Assembly (NCBI GenBank): GCA_017396945.1
Contig: JAFQKI010000009.1
Span: forward strand, 1 to 64,000
Reading direction: 5' to 3'
Length of the DNA: 64,000 nucleotides
Origin: Muribaculaceae bacterium
Lineage (GTDB): Bacteria > Bacteroidota > Bacteroidia > Bacteroidales > Muribaculaceae
The notes beneath the pieces are model-generated. The model was not told where the DNA came from and did not search any database. It was given only the letters and a program-made list of their open reading frames with translations. Within the stretch, counting starts at the first letter, position 1; every line of letters starts with the position of its first letter. The position numbers and the translations under genes were made by a program. Of this stretch, positions 26,134 to 34,811 are shown one piece after another.

Positions 26134-26880
26134 TTAGTCGATTATATTAAGTTTTTTCATTGTTTGCACTCTGCATTTAAAACGGTTTTGTTTCAAGTTG
26201 TCGTTGGTTAAAACCATTCCCATACAATACTTGCTGAATTTTGCCGGGTGTATGCGTAGTTGATTTAGAATATCTTTGATTGGAGAGAATACGTTACCAT
26301 TGCGTTTTAACTCGATGATGGCGATGCGGTCAAGTAGTAGCGTTTCTCCCGTAATGTAGTTGTTAAATCGCAGATTGGTGTCAATGGTTAATCGTTCAGT
26401 CTTGTTTTTGTTTACAAGTGTTATACGGTCAAATTGAGTCTCAAGAGTCGGGCTGAGAAGAGAGATTTTATAGCGAGAATAGTGATTGAGAAAGTCTATT
26501 GACGCGGAATGACTAATGTGACGCTGCTCGATTTTAATACGTTTCTTTTTGGTGCGACCGCGATTATTTTTGTTCTTAACCTCAAGATAATTTATGCCGG
26601 AATTTAAATATGAACGTATGCGAATTTTTTGACGAGTCTTTTTCCCGTTTTGGTGCATGATATACATGTCGCATTCTGGAGTGTCGTAGTAAAGCGTAAA
26701 ATATGGCATATTGCGCATCCCATCAACCTCTTGTATGAAATAATCATCTTTGGCGCGTTGCAACAATTCCTCAAGCCTTAGCCGAGTGGTCAGGAATTTG
26801 GTATCGATGCGGTTCATTAAGCGAATGCCACTCATCTCATCGAGTGAGATTGGGGTGTATTGTAGTAGCAAATCTGTCAT
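26134..26880 (-). CDS. VTC-domain protein, putative polyphosphate polymerase
   Basis: The 248-residue protein is a triphosphate-tunnel enzyme fold. Residues expected in the tunnel are visible: Arg24 and Lys28 (MNRIDTKFLT), the basic strands KTRQKIRIRSY, Glu100 and Lys102 (YLEVKNK), and Glu190 with Lys192 (IAIIELKR). In yeast Vtc4, the same fold polymerises ATP gamma-phosphate into polyphosphate. The bacterial members lack the SPX domain, and so does this one. It heads the operon with DUF4956 and DUF2490 genes. It has no membrane segment of its own, so the DUF4956 partner may recruit it to the membrane. A function as another triphosphate enzyme cannot be excluded. Confidence 0.8.
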   Translation of the reverse strand: MTDLLLQYTPISLDEMSGIRLMNRIDTKFLTTRLRLEELLQRAKDDYFIQEVDGMRNMPYFTLYYDTPECDMYIMHQNGKKTRQKIRIRSYLNSGINYLEVKNKNNRGRTKKKRIKIEQRHISHSASIDFLNHYSRYKISLLSPTLETQFDRITLVNKNKTERLTIDTNLRFNNYITGETLLLDRIAIIELKRNGNVFSPIKDILNQLRIHPAKFSKYCMGMVLTNDNLKQNRFKCRVQTMKKLNIID

Positions 26881-27046
26881 CTACACGTTGTCTGATGCGA
26901 GGTTAGTTAGAGTTTGTATGTTTACAAATTTATGAGATTTTTTGATTTAATGCAATAAATTTTAGACAAAACATTGATTTGTGTATATAATTGCGGTGTT
27001 TCCATTTTGAAAATCGATGTAAAATATAAAAAATGTTACGAAAATG

Positions 27047-27079
27047 CAGTTATCAACAAAAAAGGTCAGTTATCAACAA
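27047..27079 (+). repeat. Two DnaA-box-like direct repeats upstream of parA
   Basis: The 13-bp sequence CAGTTATCAACAA occurs exactly twice, at 27047-27059 and 27067-27079, with a 20-bp period (two helical turns). Each copy contains TTATCAACA, one base from the DnaA box TTATCCACA. The 130 bp to the left are very AT-rich. This could be part of a replication origin, or an operator controlling the parAB promoter about 50 bp downstream. No parS-like palindrome was found nearby. Confidence 0.55.
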
Positions 27080-27127
27080 TTAACTAAGTTTGAAGCTTGA
27101 TGCGTTTATAGTGTGAGAAAAAAGTGA

Positions 27128-27135
27128 TTACTTTG
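27128..27135 (+). promoter_or_regulatory. -7 element of parA-parB
   Basis: TTACTTTG (one mismatch to TAnnTTTG) is preceded 19 bp upstream by TTTA. The parA ATG follows 26 bp later. Confidence 0.5.
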
Positions 27136-27160
27136 CATCGTGAAATAAAATAATTATACT

Positions 27161-27931
27161 ATGGGTAAAATTATTGCGATAGCCAACCAAAAAGGCGGTG
27201 TGGGAAAAACCACTACGGCGATAAATCTTGCGGCTTCGCTTGCCGATCAAGGGAAGCGAGTCCTTATCATAGATGCCGACCCACAGGCTAATGCCACATC
27301 TGGGTATGGAATTGATCCTAAGTCAATGTCGTCATCAATATATGAATGTCTTGTTGATGAATATCCGTTGGATGGATCTCAGATCGCGACATGTGTTAAA
27401 GGGCTTGATCTTGTGGGATCTCGTATTGATTTAGCCGGGGCTGAATTGGAATTGGTCTCTAAATCAGATCGAGAAAAGGTATTGGCACGATTGTTGGAGC
27501 CGATAAAAGAGAAATATGATTATATTTTAATTGACTGCTCTCCATCGCTTGGTTTGATTACAGTAAATGCCTTGACAGCGGCAAATTCGGTAATAATACC
27601 GGTACAGGCCGAGTATTTTGCCCTTGAGGGTATTAGCAAATTATTGAATACAATACGTATCATAAAATCACGCCTTAATCCCGGACTTGAAATTGAGGGA
27701 TTTTTATTGACTATGTATGACGCTCGTTTGCGCCTTGCCAATCAGATTTATGAGGAATTGAAAGGGCATTTCGGCGACATGGTGTTTAATACTGTAATAC
27801 CGCGAAACATCAGATTGAGTGAGGCTCCGAGTCATGGGCTTCCGGCATTGATGTATGACCCTGATAGCCGAGGTGCTACAAGTCACATTATGCTTGCAAA
27901 GGAGATTATAGCAAAACATCGTCGTGGATAG
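27161..27931 (+). CDS. parA: Chromosome partitioning ATPase ParA
   Basis: The 256-residue protein has a deviant Walker A motif, KGGVGKTT (residues 11-18), with the signature first Lys, then [12 protein letters not shown] (Walker A'), and a Walker B strand [13 protein letters not shown]. It lacks the N-terminal HTH found in plasmid type Ia ParA, so it is the chromosomal (Soj) type. It binds DNA nonspecifically with ATP and is driven by ParB to move origins apart. parB follows after 38 bp and should be co-transcribed. Confidence 0.96.
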   Translation: MGKIIAIANQKGGVGKTTTAINLAASLADQGKRVLIIDADPQANATSGYGIDPKSMSSSIYECLVDEYPLDGSQIATCVKGLDLVGSRIDLAGAELELVSKSDREKVLARLLEPIKEKYDYILIDCSPSLGLITVNALTAANSVIIPVQAEYFALEGISKLLNTIRIIKSRLNPGLEIEGFLLTMYDARLRLANQIYEELKGHFGDMVFNTVIPRNIRLSEAPSHGLPALMYDPDSRGATSHIMLAKEIIAKHRRG

Positions 27932-27969
27932 GTTGAGGTTTTAATATGTAATTTTTAAATTTTAGTCGT

Positions 27970-28869
27970 ATGGCAGTGAAACGCAACGCATTAGGACGTG
28001 GGTTAGACTCACTGATTTCAATGGACGATGTGCCTGCTCGTGGCTCGTCGGCAATTAATGATATCGAATTATCTCAAATTTCACCAAATCCCGATCAACC
28101 TCGTCGCACATTTGATGAGGATGCGTTGGAGGAATTGGCGACGTCGATAAGAGAATTAGGTATCATTCAACCGCTCTCGTTGCGAAAGATGGGACCTGAT
28201 TCATATCAGATTATTGCAGGGGAGCGTCGTTACAGAGCCGCTCAATTGGCAGGGTTGACACGTGTTCCGGCATATATACGCACGGTCAATGATAGCGAAT
28301 TGACCGAAATGGCGTTGATTGAAAACATTCAACGTGAGGATCTTAATGCGATAGAGATTGCTTTAACATTTAAAAAACTCATTGATCAATATAATTTGAC
28401 ACAAGAGAGATTGAGTGAGCGCATAGGTAAAAAACGAGCTACTATCGCCAATTTCTTGAGATTGTTGAAGCTTCCGGCTGAAGTGCAATTGGGTTTGAGA
28501 GATAAACGCATTGATATGGGACATGCCCGTGCTTTGCTCTCAATCGAGAAACCAACATTGCAACTTAAACTCTATAATGAAACGATAAAGCAAGGATTGT
28601 CGGTTAGAAAAGTAGAGGAACTGGCAAAAGTTTATCAGCAAGGTGATGTTGAAGAGGGAAAAACGACAAAGGCATCGGCAAAATCTTCATATCGCAATAG
28701 CGATTTTGATATATTAAAAAAACATCTTTCAACTGCATTTAAAACTCAAGTACAGTTTTCGTGTGATAACACCGGTAAAGGAAAAATAACATTTCCTTTC
28801 AAAAATGAAGATGAACTTGCGAGATTAATTACTATCTTTGACACTTTAAAATTGCAAGAAAACCAATAA
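27970..28869 (+). CDS. parB: Chromosome partitioning protein ParB
   Basis: The 299-residue protein has the ParB order: an N-terminal ParA-activating tail (LGRGLDSLISMDD), the CTP-binding/sulfiredoxin-like domain with GERRYRAAQLAG and MALIENIQREDLNAIE, a central HTH domain (LTQERLSERIGKKRATIANFLRLLKL) that reads parS, and a C-terminal dimer region. It loads at parS, spreads as a CTP-dependent clamp and stimulates ParA. No clear parS (TGTTNCACGTGNAACA type) was found in this window, so the nearest sites lie outside it or are degenerate. Confidence 0.96.
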   Translation: MAVKRNALGRGLDSLISMDDVPARGSSAINDIELSQISPNPDQPRRTFDEDALEELATSIRELGIIQPLSLRKMGPDSYQIIAGERRYRAAQLAGLTRVPAYIRTVNDSELTEMALIENIQREDLNAIEIALTFKKLIDQYNLTQERLSERIGKKRATIANFLRLLKLPAEVQLGLRDKRIDMGHARALLSIEKPTLQLKLYNETIKQGLSVRKVEELAKVYQQGDVEEGKTTKASAKSSYRNSDFDILKKHLSTAFKTQVQFSCDNTGKGKITFPFKNEDELARLITIFDTLKLQENQ

Positions 28870-28944
28870 CTCCATTTTGAGGGGTTGATTCGCTTTTTGG
28901 AGTTTTGCAGTTTGTTGAGTAGTAGCTTGTTAACCCTATAAAAG

Positions 28945-29781
28945 TTGTTCGAGAAAAGGAAGGAGTTGGAACAAATAGGAAAATTTAAAAAAGTGGTTGT
29001 CGGTGCGTTATTTTTCGCATTGACATCCTCTTTTAATCTTTTTTCACAAACTCCGTCGCCGGTTCGAGGTAGAAAACCGGTAAAGATATCACAACAAGAT
29101 TCCCTTGTTAGAGACATAGAATCTGTTGAGATTATTGATAATGAGATTTTGGAGCAAGTGATCTCCGAAACCGATACGATAGTCTCTTTTGATGCTGATA
29201 CTATTGTGGTTGTCGATTCGCTGGGAGAAATGGAATTATTGTCAGATACGATATCGTCTGACGATGATTGGCAAGAGCGTGAGTTCGCATTTAATCCCGA
29301 CCCGACTCGTGCCGTATGGTTGTCGGCTTTGTTCCCTGGGCTTGGTCAGATTTATAATCGTCGTTATTGGAAACTACCTATAGTCGTAGGCGGATTTATG
29401 GGATTAGGGTATGCTACATCATGGAATAATGGTATGCTCAGAGACTATACGCAGGCTTATAGTGATATCATGGATACCGATCCCTCGACAAATAGTTATA
29501 TGGATTTCTTCCCAAGTACAATCAAGGAGGAAACATTAGATAAAACATGGCTTACAAATGTGTTGAAGTCTCGAAAAGACTTTTATCGACGTAATCGTGA
29601 CCTATGTATCATCGGTATGGTTGGGGTTTATTTTTTAGCGATGCTTGACGCATACGTTGATGCGTCGTTGGCTCATTTTGATATATCTCCCGATCTCTCG
29701 ATGGATGTGGCTCCGGCAGTTATCCCTGAGTCAAGATATAAACTCCCCGCGGTGGGAATACAATGGGCTATAAACTTTTGA
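28945..29781 (+). CDS. DUF5683-type membrane protein
   Basis: The 278-residue product has a hydrophobic N-terminal stretch (VVVGALFFALTSSFNLFSQ) like a signal peptide, then about 75 acidic residues, then the DUF5683 domain with WLSALFPGLGQIYNRRYWKLPIVVGGFMGLGYATSW and a second hydrophobic stretch near IIGMVGVYFLAMLDAYVDASL. No ATG is available: an in-frame stop lies just upstream at 28939-28941, and the candidate starts are TTG 28945 and TTG 28966. I used the first. It follows parB by 75 bp and precedes the transglycosylase gene by 27 bp; this order is common in Bacteroidales. Its function is unknown, perhaps an envelope scaffold. Confidence 0.8.
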   Translation: MFEKRKELEQIGKFKKVVVGALFFALTSSFNLFSQTPSPVRGRKPVKISQQDSLVRDIESVEIIDNEILEQVISETDTIVSFDADTIVVVDSLGEMELLSDTISSDDDWQEREFAFNPDPTRAVWLSALFPGLGQIYNRRYWKLPIVVGGFMGLGYATSWNNGMLRDYTQAYSDIMDTDPSTNSYMDFFPSTIKEETLDKTWLTNVLKSRKDFYRRNRDLCIIGMVGVYFLAMLDAYVDASLAHFDISPDLSMDVAPAVIPESRYKLPAVGIQWAINF

Positions 29782-29808
29782 TAAACATAAAAATAACGAT
29801 ATATTTCA

Positions 29809-31500
29809 ATGAGAAAAAAAATACTGACACTTATCATCGGATGTATGACAGCCTCGTCGTTTGCGAGTGCCAATAATATCCTATCGATAAAAGAAACAAT
29901 AACTGATAGCGCGATAGTGTATCCTAATAGTTTTGAAACCGATGTAAAAGCGATGTTAAACAATTGGTATTTGCAGAGCTATGTGGAGTTGGATCGCGAA
30001 GCCGATAAAAAGCCTACGGTAAAAGCCTCAAAAGAGGAATATATCGAGCGATTAGGTAAGATGCCGACAGAAATAGAAATGCCATATAATGAGATTGTTC
30101 GCAATTATATAGAAATGTACACCGGACGTCGCAAGCAGTTGGTGGAAAACATGTTGGGTATGAGTACCTATTATTTCCCTATATTTGAGGCTGCTCTTGA
30201 TCGCGAAGGATTGCCTTTGGAGTTGCGTTATTTGCCCATTATAGAATCGGCTCTAAATCCTACGGTAAAGTCTCCGGCCGGTGCTGTCGGTTTATGGCAG
30301 TTTATTCTATCTACAGGCCGAGAAATGGGGTTGGAAATAAATTCACTTGTTGATGAGCGTTGTGACCCATATTTGTCATCAGATGCCGCCGCTAAATTCT
30401 TGAAAGGTTTATATACAACCTATGGAGACTGGTCTTTGGCGATAGCTGCATATAATTGTGGTCCTGGTAATGTTAATAAGGCAATACGGCGTTCGGGAGT
30501 TACCGGCAAGCCTGATTTTTGGGCGATATATGAGTTTTTGCCTACTGAGACTCGAGGATATGTCCCGGCTTTTATCGCTGCTAATTATGTAATGAATTAT
30601 TATCCTGAGCATGGCATCAGCCCGGCACTCGCAAAGCGTCCATTGATTACCGACACGATTCATGTGACACAGCGTGTTCACTTTGATCAGATTTCTGCAG
30701 TTTTGGACATCCCGGTTGATGTAATAAAAGCGTTAAACCCTCAGTATAAGAAAAACCTAATTCCCGGAGATATTAAACCCTATACATTAACTTTGCCATT
30801 TTATCAAGTGCATAGTTATGTGATGAGTGAAGACAGTATTGTCAACCATAATGCCGATTTATATGCTCGTCGCTCTGAGGTAGAGCCTGGTGTTACAGCT
30901 CAGGTCTCCGGTCAGGAAGGGGAATATGTAACAAAAACTGTGGTAAAATATCACCGTGTGAAACGAGGCGAGTCGCTTGGTAAAATCGCAAAAAGATATG
31001 GAGTTACAGTAAAAAGCATCAAGAAAGCCAATGGATTGAAAAACGATAGAATCAATCAAGGGCAACGTTTGAAAATTGTAACGACTCAACGAGTATTTGT
31101 ACCCAAACCACAAGAGGCTCCGGCTGATACTGTAACCGCAGTTGCTCCGGCTGACACAACTATTGCAACGACACCTGATGCGATAGTCCCTGATAGCATC
31201 GTTGCTGATACAACGGCTATCACTACTCCTGAAATTGTGGCGCCGGTTGACACAACTGCGTCTTCTGAATCGACTGTTGCTGCCGATGTCGCTACTGCGT
31301 TTGACAATAATGCACCTGAAGAAGTGGTTGAAACACCAGCACCTCAGCAAAAAACCAAGACTCATGTCGTAAAAAGAGGTGATACATTGGGTAAAATCGC
31401 ACAGCGTTATGGCGTTACGATTAATCAAATAAAGAAATTAAATAAAATCAAAGGTAGTCGCATCACTGTTGGTCAGCGATTGAAAATTCCTGTAAAATAG
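29809..31500 (+). CDS. MltD-like lytic transglycosylase with two LysM domains
   Basis: The 563-residue secreted protein has a signal peptide (cut near ASA-NN, residues 18-22), an SLT domain with catalytic Glu146 in IIESALNP, the GAVGLWQF block and the AYNCGPGNVNKA block, then a linker and two LysM domains (about 384-428 and 518-562; both include KRGDTLGKIAQRYGVT-like sequence). Between the two LysM domains is a Thr/Ala/Pro/Asp-rich linker of about 85 residues. It cleaves the glycan strands of peptidoglycan, making 1,6-anhydro ends, while LysM holds it on the wall. There is no lipobox, unlike E. coli MltD. Confidence 0.92.
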   Translation: MRKKILTLIIGCMTASSFASANNILSIKETITDSAIVYPNSFETDVKAMLNNWYLQSYVELDREADKKPTVKASKEEYIERLGKMPTEIEMPYNEIVRNYIEMYTGRRKQLVENMLGMSTYYFPIFEAALDREGLPLELRYLPIIESALNPTVKSPAGAVGLWQFILSTGREMGLEINSLVDERCDPYLSSDAAAKFLKGLYTTYGDWSLAIAAYNCGPGNVNKAIRRSGVTGKPDFWAIYEFLPTETRGYVPAFIAANYVMNYYPEHGISPALAKRPLITDTIHVTQRVHFDQISAVLDIPVDVIKALNPQYKKNLIPGDIKPYTLTLPFYQVHSYVMSEDSIVNHNADLYARRSEVEPGVTAQVSGQEGEYVTKTVVKYHRVKRGESLGKIAKRYGVTVKSIKKANGLKNDRINQGQRLKIVTTQRVFVPKPQEAPADTVTAVAPADTTIATTPDAIVPDSIVADTTAITTPEIVAPVDTTASSESTVAADVATAFDNNAPEEVVETPAPQQKTKTHVVKRGDTLGKIAQRYGVTINQIKKLNKIKGSRITVGQRLKIPVK

Positions 31501-31526
31501 TATCAATAAAAAACATAGTCACAATT

Positions 31527-33509
31527 ATGAACGAGACTGAAGAAATTTTGAAAAACAATCAGGCGCAGTTGCCCGAAAACGCGTTTCGTGAGTTGAAAGA
31601 GGGTGAGGAATATCATCCGATAATGTCTCCCAATCGTAAATATGCCGAGGCTACTCCATATTCTGTAACGGTTGGGTTACTGCTCGCTGTTATATTTAGT
31701 GCTGCTGCAGCCTATCTCGGATTGAAAGTGGGGCAAGTATTTGAGGCGGCAATTCCTATTGCGATTATTGCCGTTGGTTTGTCTGGAGCGTTGAAGAAAG
31801 ATAATCCCTTGGGACAAAATGTTATAATTCAATCAATCGGAGCATGCTCCGGAGTGGTTGTCGCCGGAGCGATATTTACATTGCCGGCATTATATATTTT
31901 AAAAGCTAAATATCCCGATATTACTGTTAATTTCCTTCAGATATTTCTAAGTTCATTGTTAGGAGGTATCTTGGGCATATTATTCTTCATCCCATTCCGC
32001 AAGTATTTTGTAAAAGATATGCATGGAAAATATCCTTTCCCCGAAGCGACTGCTACTACACAAGTGCTTATCAGCGCAGAAGGTAAAGGAGAGAAGCAAG
32101 GTGGACAGGCTATTACGCTTGTTGTTGCTTCATTAATTGGCGGTATATATGACTATGTCGTTGCAACATTTGGCGCATGGGCTGAAACAATTACTACTAC
32201 TGCAAGCTCATGGGGAACGGCTCTTGCCGAAAAGACCAAAATTGTGTTTAGCTGTAACACAGGAGCCGCATTGCTTGGTCTTGGTTATATCGTAGGGTTG
32301 AAATATGCGTTTGTGATTTTTGCCGGTTCTATTTTTGTGTGGTGGATTATTATTCCATTGCTTGGCACATACGGAGCCCCGGAAATCGCAGCGATGAGTT
32401 CTGCCGATATATTTGCTAAATATGCCAAACTCATAGGTATTGGTGGTATCGCAATGGCTGGAGTTATCGGTATTATTAAATCATGGGGCATTATTTGTCA
32501 AGCTATAGGTCTTGCCAAACGTGAATTTAAGGGTGGTGCGTCACAGGAAAAACCTGTACGTTGGCAATTGGATATATCAATGAAACACATCGTGTTTTTT
32601 ATCGCCCTTGCACTTGTCGCAGTATTGCTGTTCTTCAGTTTTGGTGTTATTGATACATTGTGGCAAGCCTTGATTGCTTGGGTTGTGGTTACTATAATCG
32701 CATTCTTATTTACAACTGTAGCGGCCAACGCCATTGCCATTGTGGGTTCTAATCCGGTATCGGGAATGACATTGATGACATTGATTATCGCATCGGCTAT
32801 ATTTGTCGCTATCGGATTGAAAGGCTCTTCAGGTATTGTAGCCTCAATGGTAATAGGTGGTGTGGTTTGTACAGCGTTGTCAATGGCGGGAGGATTTGTT
32901 ACCGACTTGAAAATCGGGTATTGGCTTGGCTCTACCCCTAAGACTCAGGAAAGTTGGAAATTCCTTGGCACATTGGTGTCGGCGGCAACTGTTGGGGGCG
33001 TTATCTTGGTATTGAATGAGGTATATGGCTTTACAGGCGAAAATGCGCTTGTCGCTCCTCAAGCCAATGCAATGGCAAGCGTCATTGATCCGTTGATGAC
33101 CGGTGGAGAAACTCCATGGATATTATATATTGTGGGCGCAATTTTAGCATTGATTTTAAATTGGCTCGGAGTTCCCGCGTTGGCATTCTGTCTTGGTATG
33201 TTTATACCATTGTCGCTCAATACTCCGATGCTTGTTGGTGGAGCGATTGCTTACATTGTGAGCCATAGTTCTAAAAATACTGAAATCAATAATGCTCGTC
33301 GTGATCGAGGCACTCTCATTGCTTCCGGTTTGATTGCCGGTGGTGCATTGTTTGGGGTGTTTGCTGCGGTAACAAAGTTTGTTGGTTATGAACCTAATTT
33401 AGGGTGGTCAGAATCAACTACTCAACTACTTGGAGTTGCGGCATACTCATTGTTGATAATCTATCTCATTTGGGATAGTATGAGAGTAAAAAATGCAGAG
33501 CGTTTATAA
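31527..33509 (+). CDS. OPT-family oligopeptide transporter
   Basis: The 660-residue protein is a polytopic membrane protein with 14-16 predicted helices. Features of the OPT family are the N-terminal TPYSVTVGLLLAVIFSAAAAYLGLKVGQ, the GKYPFPEATATTQVLISAEG loop between early helices, the PVSGMTLMTLI segment and the final VAAYSLLIIYLIWDSMRVK. Bacterial OPT members take up short peptides or metal-chelates, probably driven by protons. It lies 26 bp after the transglycosylase gene and 9 bp before the MATE gene, so all three may be co-transcribed. The substrate is not predictable from sequence. Confidence 0.93.
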   Translation: MNETEEILKNNQAQLPENAFRELKEGEEYHPIMSPNRKYAEATPYSVTVGLLLAVIFSAAAAYLGLKVGQVFEAAIPIAIIAVGLSGALKKDNPLGQNVIIQSIGACSGVVVAGAIFTLPALYILKAKYPDITVNFLQIFLSSLLGGILGILFFIPFRKYFVKDMHGKYPFPEATATTQVLISAEGKGEKQGGQAITLVVASLIGGIYDYVVATFGAWAETITTTASSWGTALAEKTKIVFSCNTGAALLGLGYIVGLKYAFVIFAGSIFVWWIIIPLLGTYGAPEIAAMSSADIFAKYAKLIGIGGIAMAGVIGIIKSWGIICQAIGLAKREFKGGASQEKPVRWQLDISMKHIVFFIALALVAVLLFFSFGVIDTLWQALIAWVVVTIIAFLFTTVAANAIAIVGSNPVSGMTLMTLIIASAIFVAIGLKGSSGIVASMVIGGVVCTALSMAGGFVTDLKIGYWLGSTPKTQESWKFLGTLVSAATVGGVILVLNEVYGFTGENALVAPQANAMASVIDPLMTGGETPWILYIVGAILALILNWLGVPALAFCLGMFIPLSLNTPMLVGGAIAYIVSHSSKNTEINNARRDRGTLIASGLIAGGALFGVFAAVTKFVGYEPNLGWSESTTQLLGVAAYSLLIIYLIWDSMRVKNAERL

Positions 33510-33518
33510 GAAAAATTC

Positions 33519-34811
33519 GTGACCTCTATTCATAGAGAAATACCGGCGCTGTCCATACCTTTGATAATCGCCAATATCACCACTCCATTGCTTGGATTGA
33601 TTGATGTTGCGATTGTAGGAAATATGGGCAGTGCGGTGTATATAGCCGCTATTGCTGTCGGTGGCGCGATGTTCAACATGATATATTGGCCATTCGCTTT
33701 TTTGCGCATGGGGTCAAGTGGCATGACGGCACAAGCGTATGGCGCTGAAAATTGGCGTGCTTCATCGTTGGTGCTTTATCGAGCATTGTTAGTCGCATTG
33801 CTCGTTGGGTTGGTGTTAGTCGCATTGCAACAATTGGTGTCATCGGTGGTTATAGGATTTATGGAAGTAGATGGAGAGACTCGACAGCTCGCCGAGCGAT
33901 ATTTCTCAATATGTGTGTGGGGTGCACCGGCAATGCTTGGCGGTTATGCGTTGACAGGGTGGTTTATCGGAATGCAGTCGTCTCGTTCTGCGATGTGGAT
34001 GTCGATATTTATTAATGTTATCAATATCATAGTAAGTTTAATGTTGGTCTATCTATTTGACTGTGGTTTTGTGGGCGTCGCCTATGGGACATTAATTGCT
34101 CAATGGGGTGGATTATTGTTTGGGATTGTTCTATGTCTTAGGTCCCGACAAATAAAAGTATCAGTATCGGAGTTATTTTGTTGGGTCGAAGTACGGCGGT
34201 TTTTTTCTATTAATGCCGATATATTTTTGCGTACGCTATGTCTTGTAGCCGTGACATTGTGGTTTACTTCGGTTGGTGCACATCAAGGAGATACAATTCT
34301 TGCTGTTAATGCTCTATTAATGCAGTTATTCTTGTTGTTTTCCTATTTTATGGATGGATTTGCGTTTGCCGGAGAAGCTTTGGTTGGTAAATATATTGGA
34401 GCAAGGCAACCTGATAAATTAGCGATGTCAATTAAGGCTCTATTTCAGTGGTCAATAGCTGTAGCCGTTATATTTACACTCATTTATCTATTTGCAGGCG
34501 AGAGGTTCTTGCATTTACTTAGTAATGATGTCACTGTAGTTGAGGCATCATCACAGTTTTATTATTGGGCTGCGATAATTCCTATTGCGGGATTTATGGC
34601 GTTTACATGGGACGGAGTGTTTATTGGCGCGACACGCACACGCGCTATGCTCATGTCGATGTTTGTAGCGATGGTAGTGTTCTTTGTGCTATATAAGCTA
34701 CTGATAACGCCGATGGGTAATCATGGGTTATGGTTGGCTTTTATAGCCTATCTGTTTGTGCGTGGAATTGTGCTGTCGGTTATATTCCGATTTAATCGCA
34801 AAGAGTTTTAA
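33519..34811 (+). CDS. MATE-family efflux transporter (DinF branch)
   Basis: The 430-residue protein begins at GTG 33519, 9 bp after the OPT stop; no ATG fits before the conserved start (REIPALSIPLIIANITTPLLGLIDVAIVGNMG). It has 12 helices in two homologous halves and the MATE landmarks GMTAQAYGAENW and AGEALVGKYIGA. The family exports cationic drugs or organic compounds in exchange for sodium or protons. Its last 20 bp overlap the 3' end of the convergent serine hydrolase gene. Confidence 0.92.
   Translation: MTSIHREIPALSIPLIIANITTPLLGLIDVAIVGNMGSAVYIAAIAVGGAMFNMIYWPFAFLRMGSSGMTAQAYGAENWRASSLVLYRALLVALLVGLVLVALQQLVSSVVIGFMEVDGETRQLAERYFSICVWGAPAMLGGYALTGWFIGMQSSRSAMWMSIFINVINIIVSLMLVYLFDCGFVGVAYGTLIAQWGGLLFGIVLCLRSRQIKVSVSELFCWVEVRRFFSINADIFLRTLCLVAVTLWFTSVGAHQGDTILAVNALLMQLFLLFSYFMDGFAFAGEALVGKYIGARQPDKLAMSIKALFQWSIAVAVIFTLIYLFAGERFLHLLSNDVTVVEASSQFYYWAAIIPIAGFMAFTWDGVFIGATRTRAMLMSMFVAMVVFFVLYKLLITPMGNHGLWLAFIAYLFVRGIVLSVIFRFNRKEF

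Noticed and set aside
28868..28904. A terminator-like inverted repeat after parB
   Set aside because: The 7-bp arms enclose a 23-base loop and no solid T-run follows, so termination between parB and DUF5683 is not supported.
30859..31428. A 189-codon minus-strand frame opposite the transglycosylase gene
   Set aside because: It is antisense to the LysM and Thr/Ala/Pro/Asp-rich linker region and has Cys/Arg/Ser-rich nonsense composition.
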